Shown here: piece after piece, positions 11,364-21,735 of the stretch
Numbering within the stretch: position 1 is the stretch's first letter
Layout: each line of letters starts with the position of its first letter
Source of the DNA: Burkholderia sp. lig30
GTDB lineage: Bacteria > Pseudomonadota > Gammaproteobacteria > Burkholderiales > Burkholderiaceae
DNA length: 64,000 bases
Assembly: GCF_000687455.2 (NCBI RefSeq)
Contig: NZ_JGVW01000093.1
Coordinates: 1 to 64,000, forward strand
Reading direction: 5' to 3'
Translations under genes and position numbers: made by a program
The notes under the pieces: generated by a model
Database searches by the model: none
What the model was told of the DNA's origin: nothing
What the model saw: only the letters and a program-made list of their open reading frames with translations

Positions 11364-13175
11364 ATGAATCACTTTCCCAAACTGCTGTCGTCGCAGATCG
11401 GCTTCGATGTCGCGCAGACCATGCTCGAGAACTTCGACCGCCACTACCGGATCTTCCGCGACGCGGCGGTCGCCGCGAAGACGCTGTTCGAGCGCGCCGA
11501 CTGGCACGGATTGCAGCGGCTCGCGCGCGAGCGCATCGCGTCGTACGACGATCGCGTGAAGGAGTGCGTCGAGCTGCTGGAGGACGAGTACGACGCGGAG
11601 AACATCGACGACGAGGTCTGGCAGCAGATCAAGCTGCACTACATCGGCCTGCTGACGTCGCACCGCCAGCCGGAGTGCGCGGAGACGTTCTTCAACTCGG
11701 TGTGCTGCAAGATCCTGCACCGGTCGTACTTCAACAACGACTTCCTGTTCGTGCGCCCGGCGATCTCGACCGAATACATCGAGAACGACGAGCCGGCCGG
11801 GAAGCCGACCTATCGCGCGTACTACCCCGGCACCGAAGGGCTCGCGGTGGCGCTCGAGCGCATCGTCACGAATTTCCAGCTGCACCCGCCGTTCGAGGAT
11901 CTCGAACGCGACATCGCGTGCATCATGCAGGCGATACGCGACGAATTCGGCACGTTCAGCGAAGCGGCGAATTTCCAGATCCACGTGCTGTCGTCGCTGT
12001 TCTACCGCAACAAGACCGCGTACATCATCGGCCGCATCATCAACGGCGACCGCGTGGCGCCGTTCGCGGTGCCGATCCGCCACACGCGCCCGGGCCTGCT
12101 CGCGCTCGACGCGGTGCTGCTGCGCCGCGAGCCGCTGCAGGTCATCTTCAGCTTCTCGCATTCGTACTTCCTCGTCGACATGAACGTGCCGTCGGCGTAC
12201 GTCGAATTCCTGTGCTCGATCCTGCCGGGCAAGCCGAAGGCGGAGATCTACACGTCGGTCGGGCTGCAGAAGCAGGGCAAGAACCTGTTCTACCGCGACC
12301 TGCTGCATCACCTGTCGCATTCGAGCGACCGCTTCATCATCGCGCCCGGCATCCGCGGCCTCGTGATGCTCGTGTTCACGCTGCCGTCGTTCCCGTACGT
12401 GTTCAAGATCATCAAGGACCAGTTCCCGCCGCCGAAGGACACCACGCGCGCGCAGATCATGGAGAAGTACCAGCTCGTGAAGCGCCACGACCGCCTCGGG
12501 CGGATGGCCGACACGCTCGAATACTCGAGCGTCGCGCTGCCGCTCGCGCGGCTCGACCACGCGCTCGTGCGCGAGCTGGAAAAGGAGGTGCCGTCGCTGC
12601 TCGAATACGAGGGCGACAACCTCGTCATCAAGCATCTGTACATCGAGCGCCGGATGACCCCGCTCAACCTGTACCTGCAGAACGGCACCGACGACGAGAT
12701 CGAGCACGGCGTGAAGGAGTACGGCAACGCGGTAAAGGAGCTGATGAAGGCGAACATCTTCCCCGGCGACATGCTGTACAAGAACTTCGGCGTCACGCGC
12801 CACGGCCGCGTCGTGTTCTACGACTATGATGAAATCGAGTACCTGACCGACTGCAACATCCGCCGCGTGCCGTCGCCGCGCAACGAAGAGGATGAACTGT
12901 CCGGCGAGCCGTGGTATACCGTCGGCCCGCACGACATCTTTCCCGAAACCTACGGCCCGTTCCTGCTCGGCGATCCGCGCGTGCGCGACGCATTTCTCCG
13001 GCATCACGCGGATTTCTTCGGGCCGGAGCTGTGGCAGTCCAGCAAGGACAAGCTGCTGCAGGGCGAACTGCCCGATTTCTTCGCGTACGACGCGTCGCTG
13101 CGTTTTTGCGTGCGCTATCCCGACCGCTTCGGCACGGAACTGGAGGCAGACGGCGACGCCCAGCGTGCCGCGTGA
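11364..13175 (+). CDS. aceK: Isocitrate dehydrogenase kinase/phosphatase
   Basis: Bifunctional enzyme that phosphorylates and dephosphorylates isocitrate dehydrogenase, steering carbon between the TCA cycle and the glyoxylate shunt. The 603-residue protein has the AceK-specific N-terminal regulatory half and the C-terminal kinase-like half: nucleotide-binding stretch [20 protein letters not shown] from Pro328 and metal/catalytic segment [10 protein letters not shown] around residue 487. Length is normal for the family. It stands apart from aceA/aceB, which are not in the window. A TAAAAT hexamer at 11324-11329 may be the -10 element, preceded by a 7-bp hairpin. Confidence 0.97.
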   Translation: MNHFPKLLSSQIGFDVAQTMLENFDRHYRIFRDAAVAAKTLFERADWHGLQRLARERIASYDDRVKECVELLEDEYDAENIDDEVWQQIKLHYIGLLTSHRQPECAETFFNSVCCKILHRSYFNNDFLFVRPAISTEYIENDEPAGKPTYRAYYPGTEGLAVALERIVTNFQLHPPFEDLERDIACIMQAIRDEFGTFSEAANFQIHVLSSLFYRNKTAYIIGRIINGDRVAPFAVPIRHTRPGLLALDAVLLRREPLQVIFSFSHSYFLVDMNVPSAYVEFLCSILPGKPKAEIYTSVGLQKQGKNLFYRDLLHHLSHSSDRFIIAPGIRGLVMLVFTLPSFPYVFKIIKDQFPPPKDTTRAQIMEKYQLVKRHDRLGRMADTLEYSSVALPLARLDHALVRELEKEVPSLLEYEGDNLVIKHLYIERRMTPLNLYLQNGTDDEIEHGVKEYGNAVKELMKANIFPGDMLYKNFGVTRHGRVVFYDYDEIEYLTDCNIRRVPSPRNEEDELSGEPWYTVGPHDIFPETYGPFLLGDPRVRDAFLRHHADFFGPELWQSSKDKLLQGELPDFFAYDASLRFCVRYPDRFGTELEADGDAQRAA

Positions 13176-13230
13176 ATCCGGCGTGCCGCCGGCCTATTGA
13201 CCCGTTTTCCGCTCACGGAATCCCACACCG

Positions 13231-13998
13231 ATGAACACTCAAGACAACCCGCTCACTCACCTGTTCGACAACAACGACGCCTGGGTCAAGCGCAAGCTCG
13301 AAGACGACCCGCAGTACTTCTCGCGTCTCGCCGACCAGCAGGCGCCGGAATATCTGTGGATCGGCTGCTCGGATTCGCGCGTGCCCGCGAACCAGATCAT
13401 CGGCCTGCCGCCTGGCGAAGTGTTCGTTCACCGCAACATCGCGAACGTCGTCGTGCACACCGACCTGAACTGCCTGTCGGTGATCCAGTTCGCGGTCGAC
13501 CTGCTGCGCGTGAAGCACATCATGGTGGTCGGCCACTACGGCTGCTCGGGCGTGAACGCCGCGCTGCACAACCGCCGCGTCGGCCTCGCGGACAACTGGC
13601 TGCACCACGTGCAGGACGTGCGCGCGAAGCACGCAGCGCTGCTCGAGGAATGGCCGCTCGGCGAGGCGCGCTACCGCCGCCTGATCGAGCTCAACGCGAT
13701 CGAGCAGGTGGTCAACGTGTGCCGGACCACGATCGTCAACGACGCATGGGCGCGCGGCCAGGCGCTCACCGTGCACGGGCTCGTGTACGGCGTGCATGAC
13801 GGCCGGATCCGCAACCTCGGCATGTCGGTGTCATCCGCGGACGCGCTCGACGCGACCTACCGGCGCTGCGTCGCCGCGCTCACCGCGCACGGCACGCACG
13901 CGCCCAACGACATGGTCGCCGCCGATGCGAAGGAACTCAACGACGTCGCGCAATCCGTCACTCAGACGCTGAAGACGACGGGCCACGACGGCTGCTGA
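13231..13998 (+). CDS. can: Beta-class carbonic anhydrase
   Basis: Zinc enzyme that interconverts CO2 and bicarbonate in the cytoplasm. All ligands and the catalytic dyad are visible: Cys46, Asp48 and Arg50 in GCSDSRVPA, then His102 and Cys105 in GHYGCSG. At 255 residues it is slightly longer than E. coli Can, with a C-terminal tail rich in Ala, Asp and Thr. It follows aceK by 55 bases on the same strand and precedes an SDR gene by 35 bases. Confidence 0.95.
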   Translation: MNTQDNPLTHLFDNNDAWVKRKLEDDPQYFSRLADQQAPEYLWIGCSDSRVPANQIIGLPPGEVFVHRNIANVVVHTDLNCLSVIQFAVDLLRVKHIMVVGHYGCSGVNAALHNRRVGLADNWLHHVQDVRAKHAALLEEWPLGEARYRRLIELNAIEQVVNVCRTTIVNDAWARGQALTVHGLVYGVHDGRIRNLGMSVSSADALDATYRRCVAALTAHGTHAPNDMVAADAKELNDVAQSVTQTLKTTGHDGC

Positions 13999-14033
13999 GC
14001 GCCGGCAACGGCATCACCGCAAGGAGTGCGAAC

Positions 14034-14711
14034 ATGAAGACCGTACTGATCGTCGGCGCGTCGCGCGGCCTCGGCCGCGAATTCGTCCGACAATACCGGC
14101 GTGACGGCTGGAACGTGATCGCCACCGCGCGCGACGATGCGTCGCTCGCCGCACTGCGCGCCCTCGGCGCGCACGCGCACCCGCTCGACGTCGCGCAGCC
14201 CGGGCAGATCGCCGCGCTCGGCGCGGCGATCGACGGCGAGCGGCTCGATGCCGCCGTCGTCGTGTCGGGCGTCTACGGGCCGCACACCGAAGGGGTCGAA
14301 ACCGTCACCGCCGACGAGTTCGACGCGGTGATGCACACCAACGTGCGCGGGCCGATGCAACTGCTGCCGATCCTGCTGCCGCTCGTCGAGGACACCCGCG
14401 GCGTGCTCGCGGTCGTGTCGAGCCGCATGGGCAGCATCGCGGAGGCGAGCGGCACGACCGGCTGGCTGTATCGCGCGAGCAAGGCCGCGCTGAACGACGT
14501 GCTGCGCATCGCGTCGCTGCAGACCCGCCATGCCGCGTGCATCTCGCTGCATCCCGGCTGGGTGCGCACCGACATGGGCGGCGCGCAGGCGGCGATCGAC
14601 CCGGAGACGAGCGTGACCGGCATGCGGCACGTGATCGCCGAGGCCGCCGCGGACGTCGCGCTCGCGAACGGCCGCTTTTTCCAATACGACGGCGTCGAGC
14701 TGAGCTGGTAA
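14034..14711 (+). CDS. Short-chain dehydrogenase/reductase, short form
   Basis: A 225-residue SDR of the CsgA-like or carbonyl-reductase type. The N-terminal cofactor loop is GASRGLGREF, and the active-site YRASK has Tyr146 and Lys150, with Ser in VVSSRMGS upstream. The catalytic residues are intact. A good ribosome-binding site (AAGGAG) precedes the ATG. Substrate unknown. Confidence 0.85.
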   Translation: MKTVLIVGASRGLGREFVRQYRRDGWNVIATARDDASLAALRALGAHAHPLDVAQPGQIAALGAAIDGERLDAAVVVSGVYGPHTEGVETVTADEFDAVMHTNVRGPMQLLPILLPLVEDTRGVLAVVSSRMGSIAEASGTTGWLYRASKAALNDVLRIASLQTRHAACISLHPGWVRTDMGGAQAAIDPETSVTGMRHVIAEAAADVALANGRFFQYDGVELSW

Positions 14712-14740
14712 GAACGCGCCGTCGTTAATTCACATTTCGC

Positions 14741-15178
14741 ATGAATTCGACACGACCCGACACCTGCCCGTGCGGCGGCGCGTCGCCCGACGCGACCGGC
14801 CAGGCGCGTGCGCCCGCGTATGCGGCCTGCTGCGGCCGCTTCATCGACGGCGGCGAGGCCGCCCCGACCGCGCTCGAACTGATGCGTTCGCGGTACAGCG
14901 CGTACGTGCTCGGCGCGACCAGCTACCTGCGCGCGACGTGGGACGCGCGCACCTGTCCCGCCGATCTCGACGACGCGCCGGCCGCGCCCGGCGCGCCGCG
15001 CTGGCTCGGCCTGTCGATCAAGCGCCATACACCCCTCGACGAACGGCACGCAGAGGTCGAGTTCGTCGCCCGCTACAAGGTCGGCGGACGCGCGCACCGG
15101 CTGCACGAGGTCAGCCGCTTCGAGCGCGACGAGCAGGGTTTCTGGCGCTATATCGACGGCGATGTAAGCGAACGCTGA
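14741..15178 (+). CDS. YchJ-like UPF0225 protein with Cys-rich N-terminus
   Basis: A 145-residue protein with CPCG at residues 7-10 and a CC pair near residue 28, the SEC-C-like zinc-binding pattern of the YchJ/UPF0225 family. A compact alpha/beta fold of the NTF2-like type follows (ALELMRSRYSAYVLGATSYL). The function of the family is not established. It begins 29 bases after the SDR gene and may share its transcript. Confidence 0.85.
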   Translation: MNSTRPDTCPCGGASPDATGQARAPAYAACCGRFIDGGEAAPTALELMRSRYSAYVLGATSYLRATWDARTCPADLDDAPAAPGAPRWLGLSIKRHTPLDERHAEVEFVARYKVGGRAHRLHEVSRFERDEQGFWRYIDGDVSER

Positions 15179-15284
15179 CAAATACTTGCTGTGTCATACG
15201 CAGGGTTATTCCTGCATTGCACTACCCAAAATTGTCAGGCTACGATGAGCCTCAGTTCAGTCGTAAGCAAGACAGGTGCAACGT

Positions 15285-16541
15285 ATGGCGTTCAGCAAGG
15301 TATTGGTGGGATGGATGGCGGCGTGTGCGCTGTCGGCCGCTCTGGCCGATACGCTGCCGGGCGCCAATACCGCTGGCGGCCCGCTCGCCCGCGCCGAGCG
15401 CTTCGACTACGGCGACTCGGGCCTGCCGCAAGTCGCGGCAAACCTGAATGAGCAGATCATTCGCATTCCGACCGATGCGTCGGGTGCGGTCACGCTCGAG
15501 GCGACGCTGTTCAAGCCGGACGGCCCCGGCCCGTTCCCGCTCGTCGTGTTCAATCATGGCAAGAACCAGGGCGACCTGCATCTGCAGCCGCGCAGCCGGC
15601 CGCTCGCGTTCGCACGCGAATTCGTGCGCCGTGGCTATGCGGTGATCGCGCCGAACCGCCAGGGCTTCGCCGGCTCCGGCGGCGCGTATCGGCAGGAAGG
15701 CTGCAACGTCGCGAAGAACGGCATCGCGCAGGCAGACGACATCGGTGCGACGGTCCGCTACATGTCGCATCAGTCGTACGTCGACACATCGCGCATCGTC
15801 GTCGCGGGCACATCACACGGCGGGCTCGCGTCGCTCGCGTACGGCACCGAGGCGACGCGCGGCGTGCGCGGCATCATCAACATCTCCGGCGGCCTGCGTC
15901 AGGATCTGTGCGACGGCTGGCAGCACAACCTCGTCGACGCGTTCGGCCAGTACGGCGCGCACACCGCCGTGCCGTCGCTCTGGCTCTACGGCGACAACGA
16001 CTCCGTCTGGACGCCGTCGCTCGTCGCGCAAATGCACGACGCCTACGTGGCGCACGGCACGCGCGCCCAGTTCGTCGACTTCGGCAGCTACAAGGACGAC
16101 GCGCACCGGCTGATCGTCGACCGCGACGCCGTGTCGGTCTGGTGGCCGGCCGTCAACGCGTTCCTCGCCGAGCTGAACCTGCCGACCGCGGTGCGCTACG
16201 CAGTGGCGAATCCGCACGAGCCGAAGGCATCCGGCTACGCATCGATCGACGCGGTCAGCTCGGTGCCGTTCCTCGACGAAGCCGGCCGCGAAGGCTATCG
16301 CCGGTTCCTGAACCAGCACCCGAGCCGCGCGTTCGCGGTGTCGGCGGAAGGCGCGTGGTCGTGGGCCGAGGGCGGCGACGATCCGATGGCGCTCGCGCTC
16401 GACAACTGCGCGAAGCAAGGCACGGGACCGTGCCGGCTGTATGCGGTCAACGAGCGCGTGGTGTGGAACGCGCAGGATGCCCAAACGGCGAACAGCGACG
16501 CAGAGCAAAACGGCGACGCACGCGCGCTCGCGGCACGCTGA
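15285..16541 (+). CDS. Secreted alpha/beta hydrolase (dienelactone-hydrolase-like)
   Basis: A 418-residue exported hydrolase. The signal peptide is MAFSKVLVGWMAACALSAALA. The mature part has an oxyanion-hole segment (VVFNHGKNQGD), the nucleophile elbow GTSHGG, and an acidic/His end (GDNDSVWTP, then DDAHRL) that completes a Ser-Asp-His triad. The C-terminal third (about 300-415) is not recognised, and the last 20 residues look disordered. An in-frame GTG three codons upstream is an alternative start. Substrate unknown. Confidence 0.75.
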   Translation: MAFSKVLVGWMAACALSAALADTLPGANTAGGPLARAERFDYGDSGLPQVAANLNEQIIRIPTDASGAVTLEATLFKPDGPGPFPLVVFNHGKNQGDLHLQPRSRPLAFAREFVRRGYAVIAPNRQGFAGSGGAYRQEGCNVAKNGIAQADDIGATVRYMSHQSYVDTSRIVVAGTSHGGLASLAYGTEATRGVRGIINISGGLRQDLCDGWQHNLVDAFGQYGAHTAVPSLWLYGDNDSVWTPSLVAQMHDAYVAHGTRAQFVDFGSYKDDAHRLIVDRDAVSVWWPAVNAFLAELNLPTAVRYAVANPHEPKASGYASIDAVSSVPFLDEAGREGYRRFLNQHPSRAFAVSAEGAWSWAEGGDDPMALALDNCAKQGTGPCRLYAVNERVVWNAQDAQTANSDAEQNGDARALAAR

Positions 16542-17276
16542 GCGGGGCTTTCTCGCGTTCGCCGTTCACTGTCCACGGCTTTCTCCCGCTCACGCTCAAT
16601 GTTCGCTGTCCACTCTTCACCTTTCACCGTTTTCCCTTTCGCTCATAACCGATCGCGCGGCGGCAAGCCGCGCGGTTGTCCGTTCGTCCTGGCCTGACTC
16701 CCGCATCGCCCCCGTTCGCGCGCCGGCTCACGCTGCGCCCATGCGCCCTTGCGCACGCCCGTTCATCCACGTCGTCCGCCCGCCGAAAGACGGCATGCCA
16801 CCGCCGCGACATCGCGTCGCGCCCCCGCCGCTTTCCTGACCGTTGCGCGCGCGGCAAGCCACGCCGCATGTCTGCCGTCTGCCGTCTGCCGTCTGCCGTC
16901 TGCCGTCTGCCGTCTGCCGTCTGCCGTCTGCCGTCTGCCGCTCGTCGATCGTCGCTCGTCACCCCCGTTTTCATCGCCGGCCGCCCCGCACGCCGCACGA
17001 TTTTTTCTACTGGGGTGCATGACTCGGACGTCGTCATCTGCGGGCATTTCCGGGCATTCGAACCGAACCGTTCCGAGCCGCGCCGATCTGCGCCGAACTC
17101 CCGTCCGGCAAGGCTTTGCGGCGCTTGTAACCCCTAGTGCATCGGCGCGCGGAACACGCTAATCTCAGCGCGTTTTTGTGTTTCGCGTGTCCGCATGCCG
17201 GCGGACACGACCGCATTCCCCTCGCGCGAGCGCACCGCACACGATGCCGCGCCGCGCGTTACGTTCCGGAGCCGTT
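16542..17276. other. 735-bp gene-free stretch before the biotin operon
   Basis: No frame in this stretch looks like a protein gene: the translations are Arg/Ala/Pro-rich and change with the repeat. It holds ten tandem copies of a heptamer (16871-16940) and, in its last 150 bases, presumably the bioA promoter. A TTGTAACCC at 17127-17135 resembles half a BirA site, but no partner half-site follows. Confidence 0.6.
16871..16940. repeat. Heptamer tandem repeat, 10 copies
   Basis: TCTGCCG is repeated ten times without interruption and then decays into CTCGTCG. It is intergenic. A seven-base unit can change reading frame and spacing when copies are gained or lost, so it is a likely variable-number locus. 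Confidence 0.95.
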
Positions 17277-18623
17277 TTGAGTACGCAAGCAACCGACGCC
17301 TGGGTTGCGCGCAGCCTGCGCGCGGTCTGGCACCCCTGCACCCAGATGAAGCATCACGAGCGGCTGCCGCTGATCCCGGTCGCGCGCGGCAAAGGCCCGT
17401 GGCTGTACGACAGCGACGGCCGCCGCTACCTCGACGCGATCAGCTCGTGGTGGGTCAACCTGTTCGGCCATGCGAACCCGGACATCAACGCGGCGCTGAA
17501 GGACCAGCTCGACACGCTCGAGCACGCGATGCTCGCCGGCTGCACGCACGCGCCGGCGGTCGAGCTGGCCGAGCGGCTGTCCGCGCTCACCGCGCACACG
17601 CTCGGTCATGCGTTCTTCGCGTCGGACGGCGCATCCGCCGTCGAGATCGCGCTGAAGATGAGCTTTCACGCATGGCGCAATCGCGGCCACGCGGACAAGC
17701 GCGAATTCGTCTGCGTCGCGAACGGCTACCACGGCGAGACGATCGGCGCGCTCGGCGTCACCGACGTCGCGCTGTTCAAGGATGCCTACGATCCGCTGAT
17801 CCGCCACGCGCACGTGGTCGCGTCGCCCGATGCGCGCCAGGCGCTGCCCGGCGAGACGGCGGCCGACGTCGCGGGCCGCGCGCTTGCCGATGTGCGTCGC
17901 CTGTTCGCCGAGCGCGCCGCGCACATCGCCGCGCTGATCGTCGAGCCGCTCGTGCAGTGCGCGGCCGGCATGGCGATGCACGATCCGTCGTATGTGCGCG
18001 GCCTGCGCGCGCTGTGCGACGAATTCGGCGTGCACCTGATCGCCGACGAGATCGCGGTCGGCTGCGGCCGCACCGGCACGTTCTTCGCATGCGAGCAGGC
18101 CGGCGTGTGGCCGGACTTCCTGTGCCTGTCGAAGGGCATCAGCGGCGGCTACCTGCCGCTGTCGCTCGTGCTGTCGCGCGACGACATCTTCGCCGCGTTC
18201 TACGACGACGACACCGCGCGCGGCTTCCTGCATTCGCACTCGTACACCGGCAACCCGCTCGCGTGCCGCGCGGCGCTCGCGACGCTCGACCTGTTCGCGC
18301 GCGACGACGTGCTCGCGAGCAACGCGCGCAAGTCGGCGCGGATGCGCGACGCGCTCGCGCCGCTCGCCGGGCACCCCCAGGTGCGCCATCTGCGCGAGCG
18401 CGGCACGCTGTTCGCGTTCGACGTCGCGCTCGACGGCGACGCCGCGCGCGGCTTCTCGCGCCGCTTCTTCGAGCACGCGCTCGAACGCGAGCTGCTGCTG
18501 CGCCCGATCGGCACCACCGTCTACCTGATGCCACCCTACATCCTCGACGATACGGAGATTGCGTGGCTCGCGGCCCGCACGCGCGACACCCTCGACGCGA
18601 CGCTCGCGGAGGTTGGCCGATGA
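17277..18623 (+). CDS. bioA: Adenosylmethionine-8-amino-7-oxononanoate aminotransferase
   Basis: PLP enzyme that converts KAPA to DAPA with S-adenosylmethionine as amino donor, the third step from pimeloyl thioester to biotin. The protein of about 448 residues has the class III aminotransferase layout with WHPCTQMK near the N-terminus, the Asp of [14 protein letters not shown] and the PLP lysine in LSKGISGG (Lys286). The start is a TTG at 17277 that gives (M)[14 protein letters not shown], chosen because homologues begin there and CCGGAG lies just upstream; longer in-frame extensions are Arg-rich and unlike the family. Its stop overlaps the bioF start by 4 nt. Confidence 0.95.
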   Translation: MSTQATDAWVARSLRAVWHPCTQMKHHERLPLIPVARGKGPWLYDSDGRRYLDAISSWWVNLFGHANPDINAALKDQLDTLEHAMLAGCTHAPAVELAERLSALTAHTLGHAFFASDGASAVEIALKMSFHAWRNRGHADKREFVCVANGYHGETIGALGVTDVALFKDAYDPLIRHAHVVASPDARQALPGETAADVAGRALADVRRLFAERAAHIAALIVEPLVQCAAGMAMHDPSYVRGLRALCDEFGVHLIADEIAVGCGRTGTFFACEQAGVWPDFLCLSKGISGGYLPLSLVLSRDDIFAAFYDDDTARGFLHSHSYTGNPLACRAALATLDLFARDDVLASNARKSARMRDALAPLAGHPQVRHLRERGTLFAFDVALDGDAARGFSRRFFEHALERELLLRPIGTTVYLMPPYILDDTEIAWLAARTRDTLDATLAEVGR

Positions 18624-19813
18624 ACCTGCTCGACACCCTGCAGCGCGGCCTCGCAGAGCTCGACGCGCACGGCCTGCGCCGCGTGCGCCGCACCGCCGAC
18701 ACCGCGTGCGACGCGCACATGACGGTCGACGGCCGCGAGATCGTCGGCTTCGCGAGCAACGACTACCTTGGCCTGGCCGCGCATCCGGCGCTCGTCGCCG
18801 CGTTCGCCGACGGCGCGCAGCGCTACGGCTCCGGCAGCGGCGGCTCGCACTTGCTCGGCGGCCATTCGCGCGCGCACGCACGGCTCGAGGACGAACTCGC
18901 CGCGTTCGCGGGCGGCTTCTCCGACGCGCCGCGCGCGCTGTACTTCAGCACCGGCTACATGGCGAACCTCGCCGCGCTCACCGCGCTCACCGGCAAGGAC
19001 GCGACGATCTTCTCCGATGCGCTCAACCACGCGTCGCTGATCGACGGCGCGCGCCTGTCGCGCGCGAACGTGCAGGTCTATCCGCACGCGGACATCGCGG
19101 CGCTCGGCGCGCTGCTCGACGCCTCCGACGCGCGCACCAAGCTGATCGTCAGCGACACCGTGTTCAGCATGGACGGCGACCTCGCGCCGCTCGCCGAGCT
19201 GGTCGCGCTCGCGGAACGCCACGGCGCGTGGCTCGTCGTCGACGACGCGCACGGCTTCGGCGTGCTCGGCCCGCAAGGGCGCGGCGCGCTCGCGGCCGCC
19301 GCGCTGCGCTCGCCGCATCTCGTCTACGTCGGCACGCTCGGCAAGGCGGCGGGCGTCTCGGGCGCGTTCGTCGTCGCGCACGAGACCGTGATCGAATGGC
19401 TGATCCAGCGCGCGCGCAGCTACATCTTCACGACGGCGTCGCCGCCGGCGGTCGCGCATGCGGTGTCGGCGAGCCTCGCCGTCATCGGCGGCGACGAAGG
19501 CGACGCGCGCCGCGCGCATCTGGCCGCACTGATCGAGCGCACCCGCGCGCTGCTGCGCAAGACGCGCTGGCAGCCGGTCGATTCGCACACCGCCGTGCAG
19601 CCGCTCGTGATCGGCAGCAACGACGCGACGCTCGCCGCGATGCGCGCGCTCGACGCGCACGGCCTGTGGGTGCCCGCGATCCGGCCGCCGACGGTGCCGG
19701 CCGGCACGTCGCGGCTGCGGATCTCGCTGTCGGCCGCGCATTCGTTCGACGATCTCGCGCGGCTCGAAGCCGCGCTGATCGAGGCCAGCGAAACCAGCGA
19801 GGCCGCCCGATGA
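18620..19813 (+). CDS. bioF: 8-amino-7-oxononanoate synthase
   Basis: PLP enzyme that condenses pimeloyl thioester with L-alanine to form KAPA. The 397-residue protein has [13 protein letters not shown] near the N-terminus, the [14 protein letters not shown] loop, [10 protein letters not shown], and the PLP lysine Lys242 in [14 protein letters not shown] overlaps join it to bioA before and bioD after, so translation of the three is probably coupled. Confidence 0.97.
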   Translation: MNLLDTLQRGLAELDAHGLRRVRRTADTACDAHMTVDGREIVGFASNDYLGLAAHPALVAAFADGAQRYGSGSGGSHLLGGHSRAHARLEDELAAFAGGFSDAPRALYFSTGYMANLAALTALTGKDATIFSDALNHASLIDGARLSRANVQVYPHADIAALGALLDASDARTKLIVSDTVFSMDGDLAPLAELVALAERHGAWLVVDDAHGFGVLGPQGRGALAAAALRSPHLVYVGTLGKAAGVSGAFVVAHETVIEWLIQRARSYIFTTASPPAVAHAVSASLAVIGGDEGDARRAHLAALIERTRALLRKTRWQPVDSHTAVQPLVIGSNDATLAAMRALDAHGLWVPAIRPPTVPAGTSRLRISLSAAHSFDDLARLEAALIEASETSEAAR

Positions 19814-20529
19814 GCGCGCCGCTTTCGCTGTTCGTCACCGGCACCGACACCGAGATCGGCAAGACCTTCGTGTCCGCCGCGCTGCTGCACGGCTTCGCAC
19901 ACGCCGGCCTGCGCGCCGCCGCGATGAAACCCATCGCTGCCGGCGCATTCCTGCGCGACGGCGTGTGGCACAACGAAGACGCCGACCAGCTCGACGCCGC
20001 CGCCAACGTCGCGCTGCCGCCCGAGGTGCGCACGCCGTTCCTGCTCAAGGCGCCGGCCGCACCGCACCTCGCCGCCGCGCAGGACGGCGTCGCGCTCGAC
20101 ATCGACACGATCGTCGCGTGCCACCGCGACGCGATGCGGCGCGCGGACGTCGTGGTCGTCGAAGGCGTCGGCGGCTTCCGCGTGCCGCTCGACGGCACCC
20201 GCGACACCGCCGATCTCGCGGTCGCGCTCGGCCTGCCCGTGGTGCTCGTGGTCGGCGTGCGGCTCGGCTGCATCAGCCACGCGCTGCTGACCGCCGACGC
20301 GATCGCCGCGCGCGGCCTGCCGCTCGCCGGCTGGATCGCGAACCACGTCGATCCGGCGATGTCGTTCGCCGACGAGAACGTCGACACCATCCGCGACTGG
20401 CTCGCGCGCGAGCACCGCGCGCCGCTCATCGGCCGCATCGCGCACATGACGCCGCCCGCGCCCGAATCCGCCGCGGCGATGCTCGACATCGCCGCCCTCG
20501 TCAACACGCTGCGCGCCGCGCGGCGTTGA
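19810..20529 (+). CDS. bioD: Dethiobiotin synthetase
   Basis: ATP-dependent enzyme that closes the ureido ring of dethiobiotin from DAPA and CO2. The 239-residue protein has the P-loop variant GTDTEIGKT with Lys18 and Thr19, MKPIAAG with the conserved Lys, and [10 protein letters not shown] in the substrate region. It overlaps bioF by 4 nt and is followed by bioB after 33 bases. Confidence 0.96.
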   Translation: MSAPLSLFVTGTDTEIGKTFVSAALLHGFAHAGLRAAAMKPIAAGAFLRDGVWHNEDADQLDAAANVALPPEVRTPFLLKAPAAPHLAAAQDGVALDIDTIVACHRDAMRRADVVVVEGVGGFRVPLDGTRDTADLAVALGLPVVLVVGVRLGCISHALLTADAIAARGLPLAGWIANHVDPAMSFADENVDTIRDWLAREHRAPLIGRIAHMTPPAPESAAAMLDIAALVNTLRAARR

Positions 20530-20562
20530 TTTCACCGCTTTCCCGTATCCAGGATGACCGCT

Positions 20563-21585
20563 ATGACCCAAGCCCAGAATGCCGCCACGACGACGCCCGA
20601 CGCCACGCCGGTCGCCGCGCCCACCGCGCCGCGCTGGCGCGTCGCCGACGTGGTGGCGCTCTTCGCCCTGCCGTTCAACGATCTGCTGTTCCGCGCGCAG
20701 CAAGTGCACCGCGAGCACTTCGACGCGAACGCCGTGCAGCTGTCGACGCTGCTGTCGATCAAGACGGGCGGCTGCGAGGAAGACTGCGGCTACTGCTCCC
20801 AATCGTCGCATCACGACACCGGCCTGAAGGCGGAGAAGCTGATGGACGTCGACGCGGTGCTCGACGCCGCGCGCGCCGCGAAGGCGAGCGGCGCGAGCCG
20901 ATTCTGCATGGGCGCCGCCTGGCGCAACCCAAAGGAACGGCACATGGAGCCGCTCGCCGCGATGGTTCGCGGCGTGAAGGAAATGGGTCTCGAGACCTGC
21001 ATGACGCTCGGCATGCTGGAAGACGCGCAAGCGCAGCAGCTCGCCGACGCCGGCCTCGACTACTACAACCACAACCTCGACACGTCGCCCGAGTTCTACG
21101 GCCAGATCATCTCGACGCGCAGCTACCAGGAACGCCTCGACACGCTCGACCGCGTGCGTGACGCGGGCATCAACGTGTGCTGCGGCGGCATCATCGGCAT
21201 GGGCGAATCGCGCCGCGAACGCGCCGGCCTGATCGCGCAGCTCGCGAACCTGAATCCGTATCCGGACTCGGTGCCGATCAACAACCTGGTTGCAATCGAA
21301 GGCACGCCGCTCGAGAACGTCGAGCCGCTCGATCCGTTCGAGTTCGTCCGCACGATCGCTGTCGCGCGGATCACGATGCCGAAGGCGATGGTGCGGCTGT
21401 CCGCCGGCCGCGAGCAGCTCGACGACGCGATGCAGGCGCTGTGCTTCCTCGCCGGCGCGAACTCGATGTTCTACGGCGACCAGCTGCTGACGACCAGCAA
21501 CCCGCAGACCGAGCGCGACCGCAACCTGTTCGCGCGGCTCGGCATCAACGCGAGCCAGTCGGAGCAGCCCGGCGCGGCGTCGTAA
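20563..21585 (+). CDS. bioB: Biotin synthase
   Basis: Radical-SAM enzyme that inserts sulfur into dethiobiotin. The 340-residue protein has the CxxxCxxC cluster motif (Cys71, Cys75, Cys78), [12 protein letters not shown] and the conserved Arg/Asn residues around [17 protein letters not shown]. The ATG at 20563 was preferred to one three codons earlier because AGGA sits at a good distance from it and the family N-terminus (MTQAQ) begins there. It is the last gene of the bioA-F-D-B set; bioC and bioH are not present. Confidence 0.97.
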   Translation: MTQAQNAATTTPDATPVAAPTAPRWRVADVVALFALPFNDLLFRAQQVHREHFDANAVQLSTLLSIKTGGCEEDCGYCSQSSHHDTGLKAEKLMDVDAVLDAARAAKASGASRFCMGAAWRNPKERHMEPLAAMVRGVKEMGLETCMTLGMLEDAQAQQLADAGLDYYNHNLDTSPEFYGQIISTRSYQERLDTLDRVRDAGINVCCGGIIGMGESRRERAGLIAQLANLNPYPDSVPINNLVAIEGTPLENVEPLDPFEFVRTIAVARITMPKAMVRLSAGREQLDDAMQALCFLAGANSMFYGDQLLTTSNPQTERDRNLFARLGINASQSEQPGAAS

Positions 21586-21632
21586 TGCCCGCGCGGCGCG
21601 CGCATCCCCCTGCGCACGCCGCTTTCCCGCCA

Positions 21633-21653
21633 GGGCCGGGACGCACCCGGCCC
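21633..21653 (+). terminator. GC-rich hairpin after bioB
   Basis: GGGCCGGG and CCCGGCCC form an 8-bp stem with a five-base loop about 50 bases beyond the bioB stop, between convergent genes. No T-run follows, so it is a possible terminator only. Confidence 0.45.
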
Positions 21654-21735
21654 CGCGGGATGGCCAGCCCGATGCCTGCCCGGCGCCGTGCGCGTCGCCC
21701 GCATCGGCGGGCTCACCGTCGCTCGCGGTGGCCGG

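Noticed and set aside
16871-16940. Possible CRISPR array
   Set aside because: The units are seven bases with no spacers and no cas genes are present; the same holds for the other tandem arrays.
16624-17047. Frames spanning the heptamer array (repeated Leu-Pro-Ser-Ala-Val-Cys-Arg or Thr-Ala-Asp-Gly-Arg-Arg-Gln)
   Set aside because: They exist only because the repeat lacks stops in several frames; no ribosome-binding site or family resemblance.
17127-17135. BirA-type biotin operator
   Set aside because: TTGTAACCC resembles one half-site, but no GGTTTACAA-like partner lies at the expected spacing.
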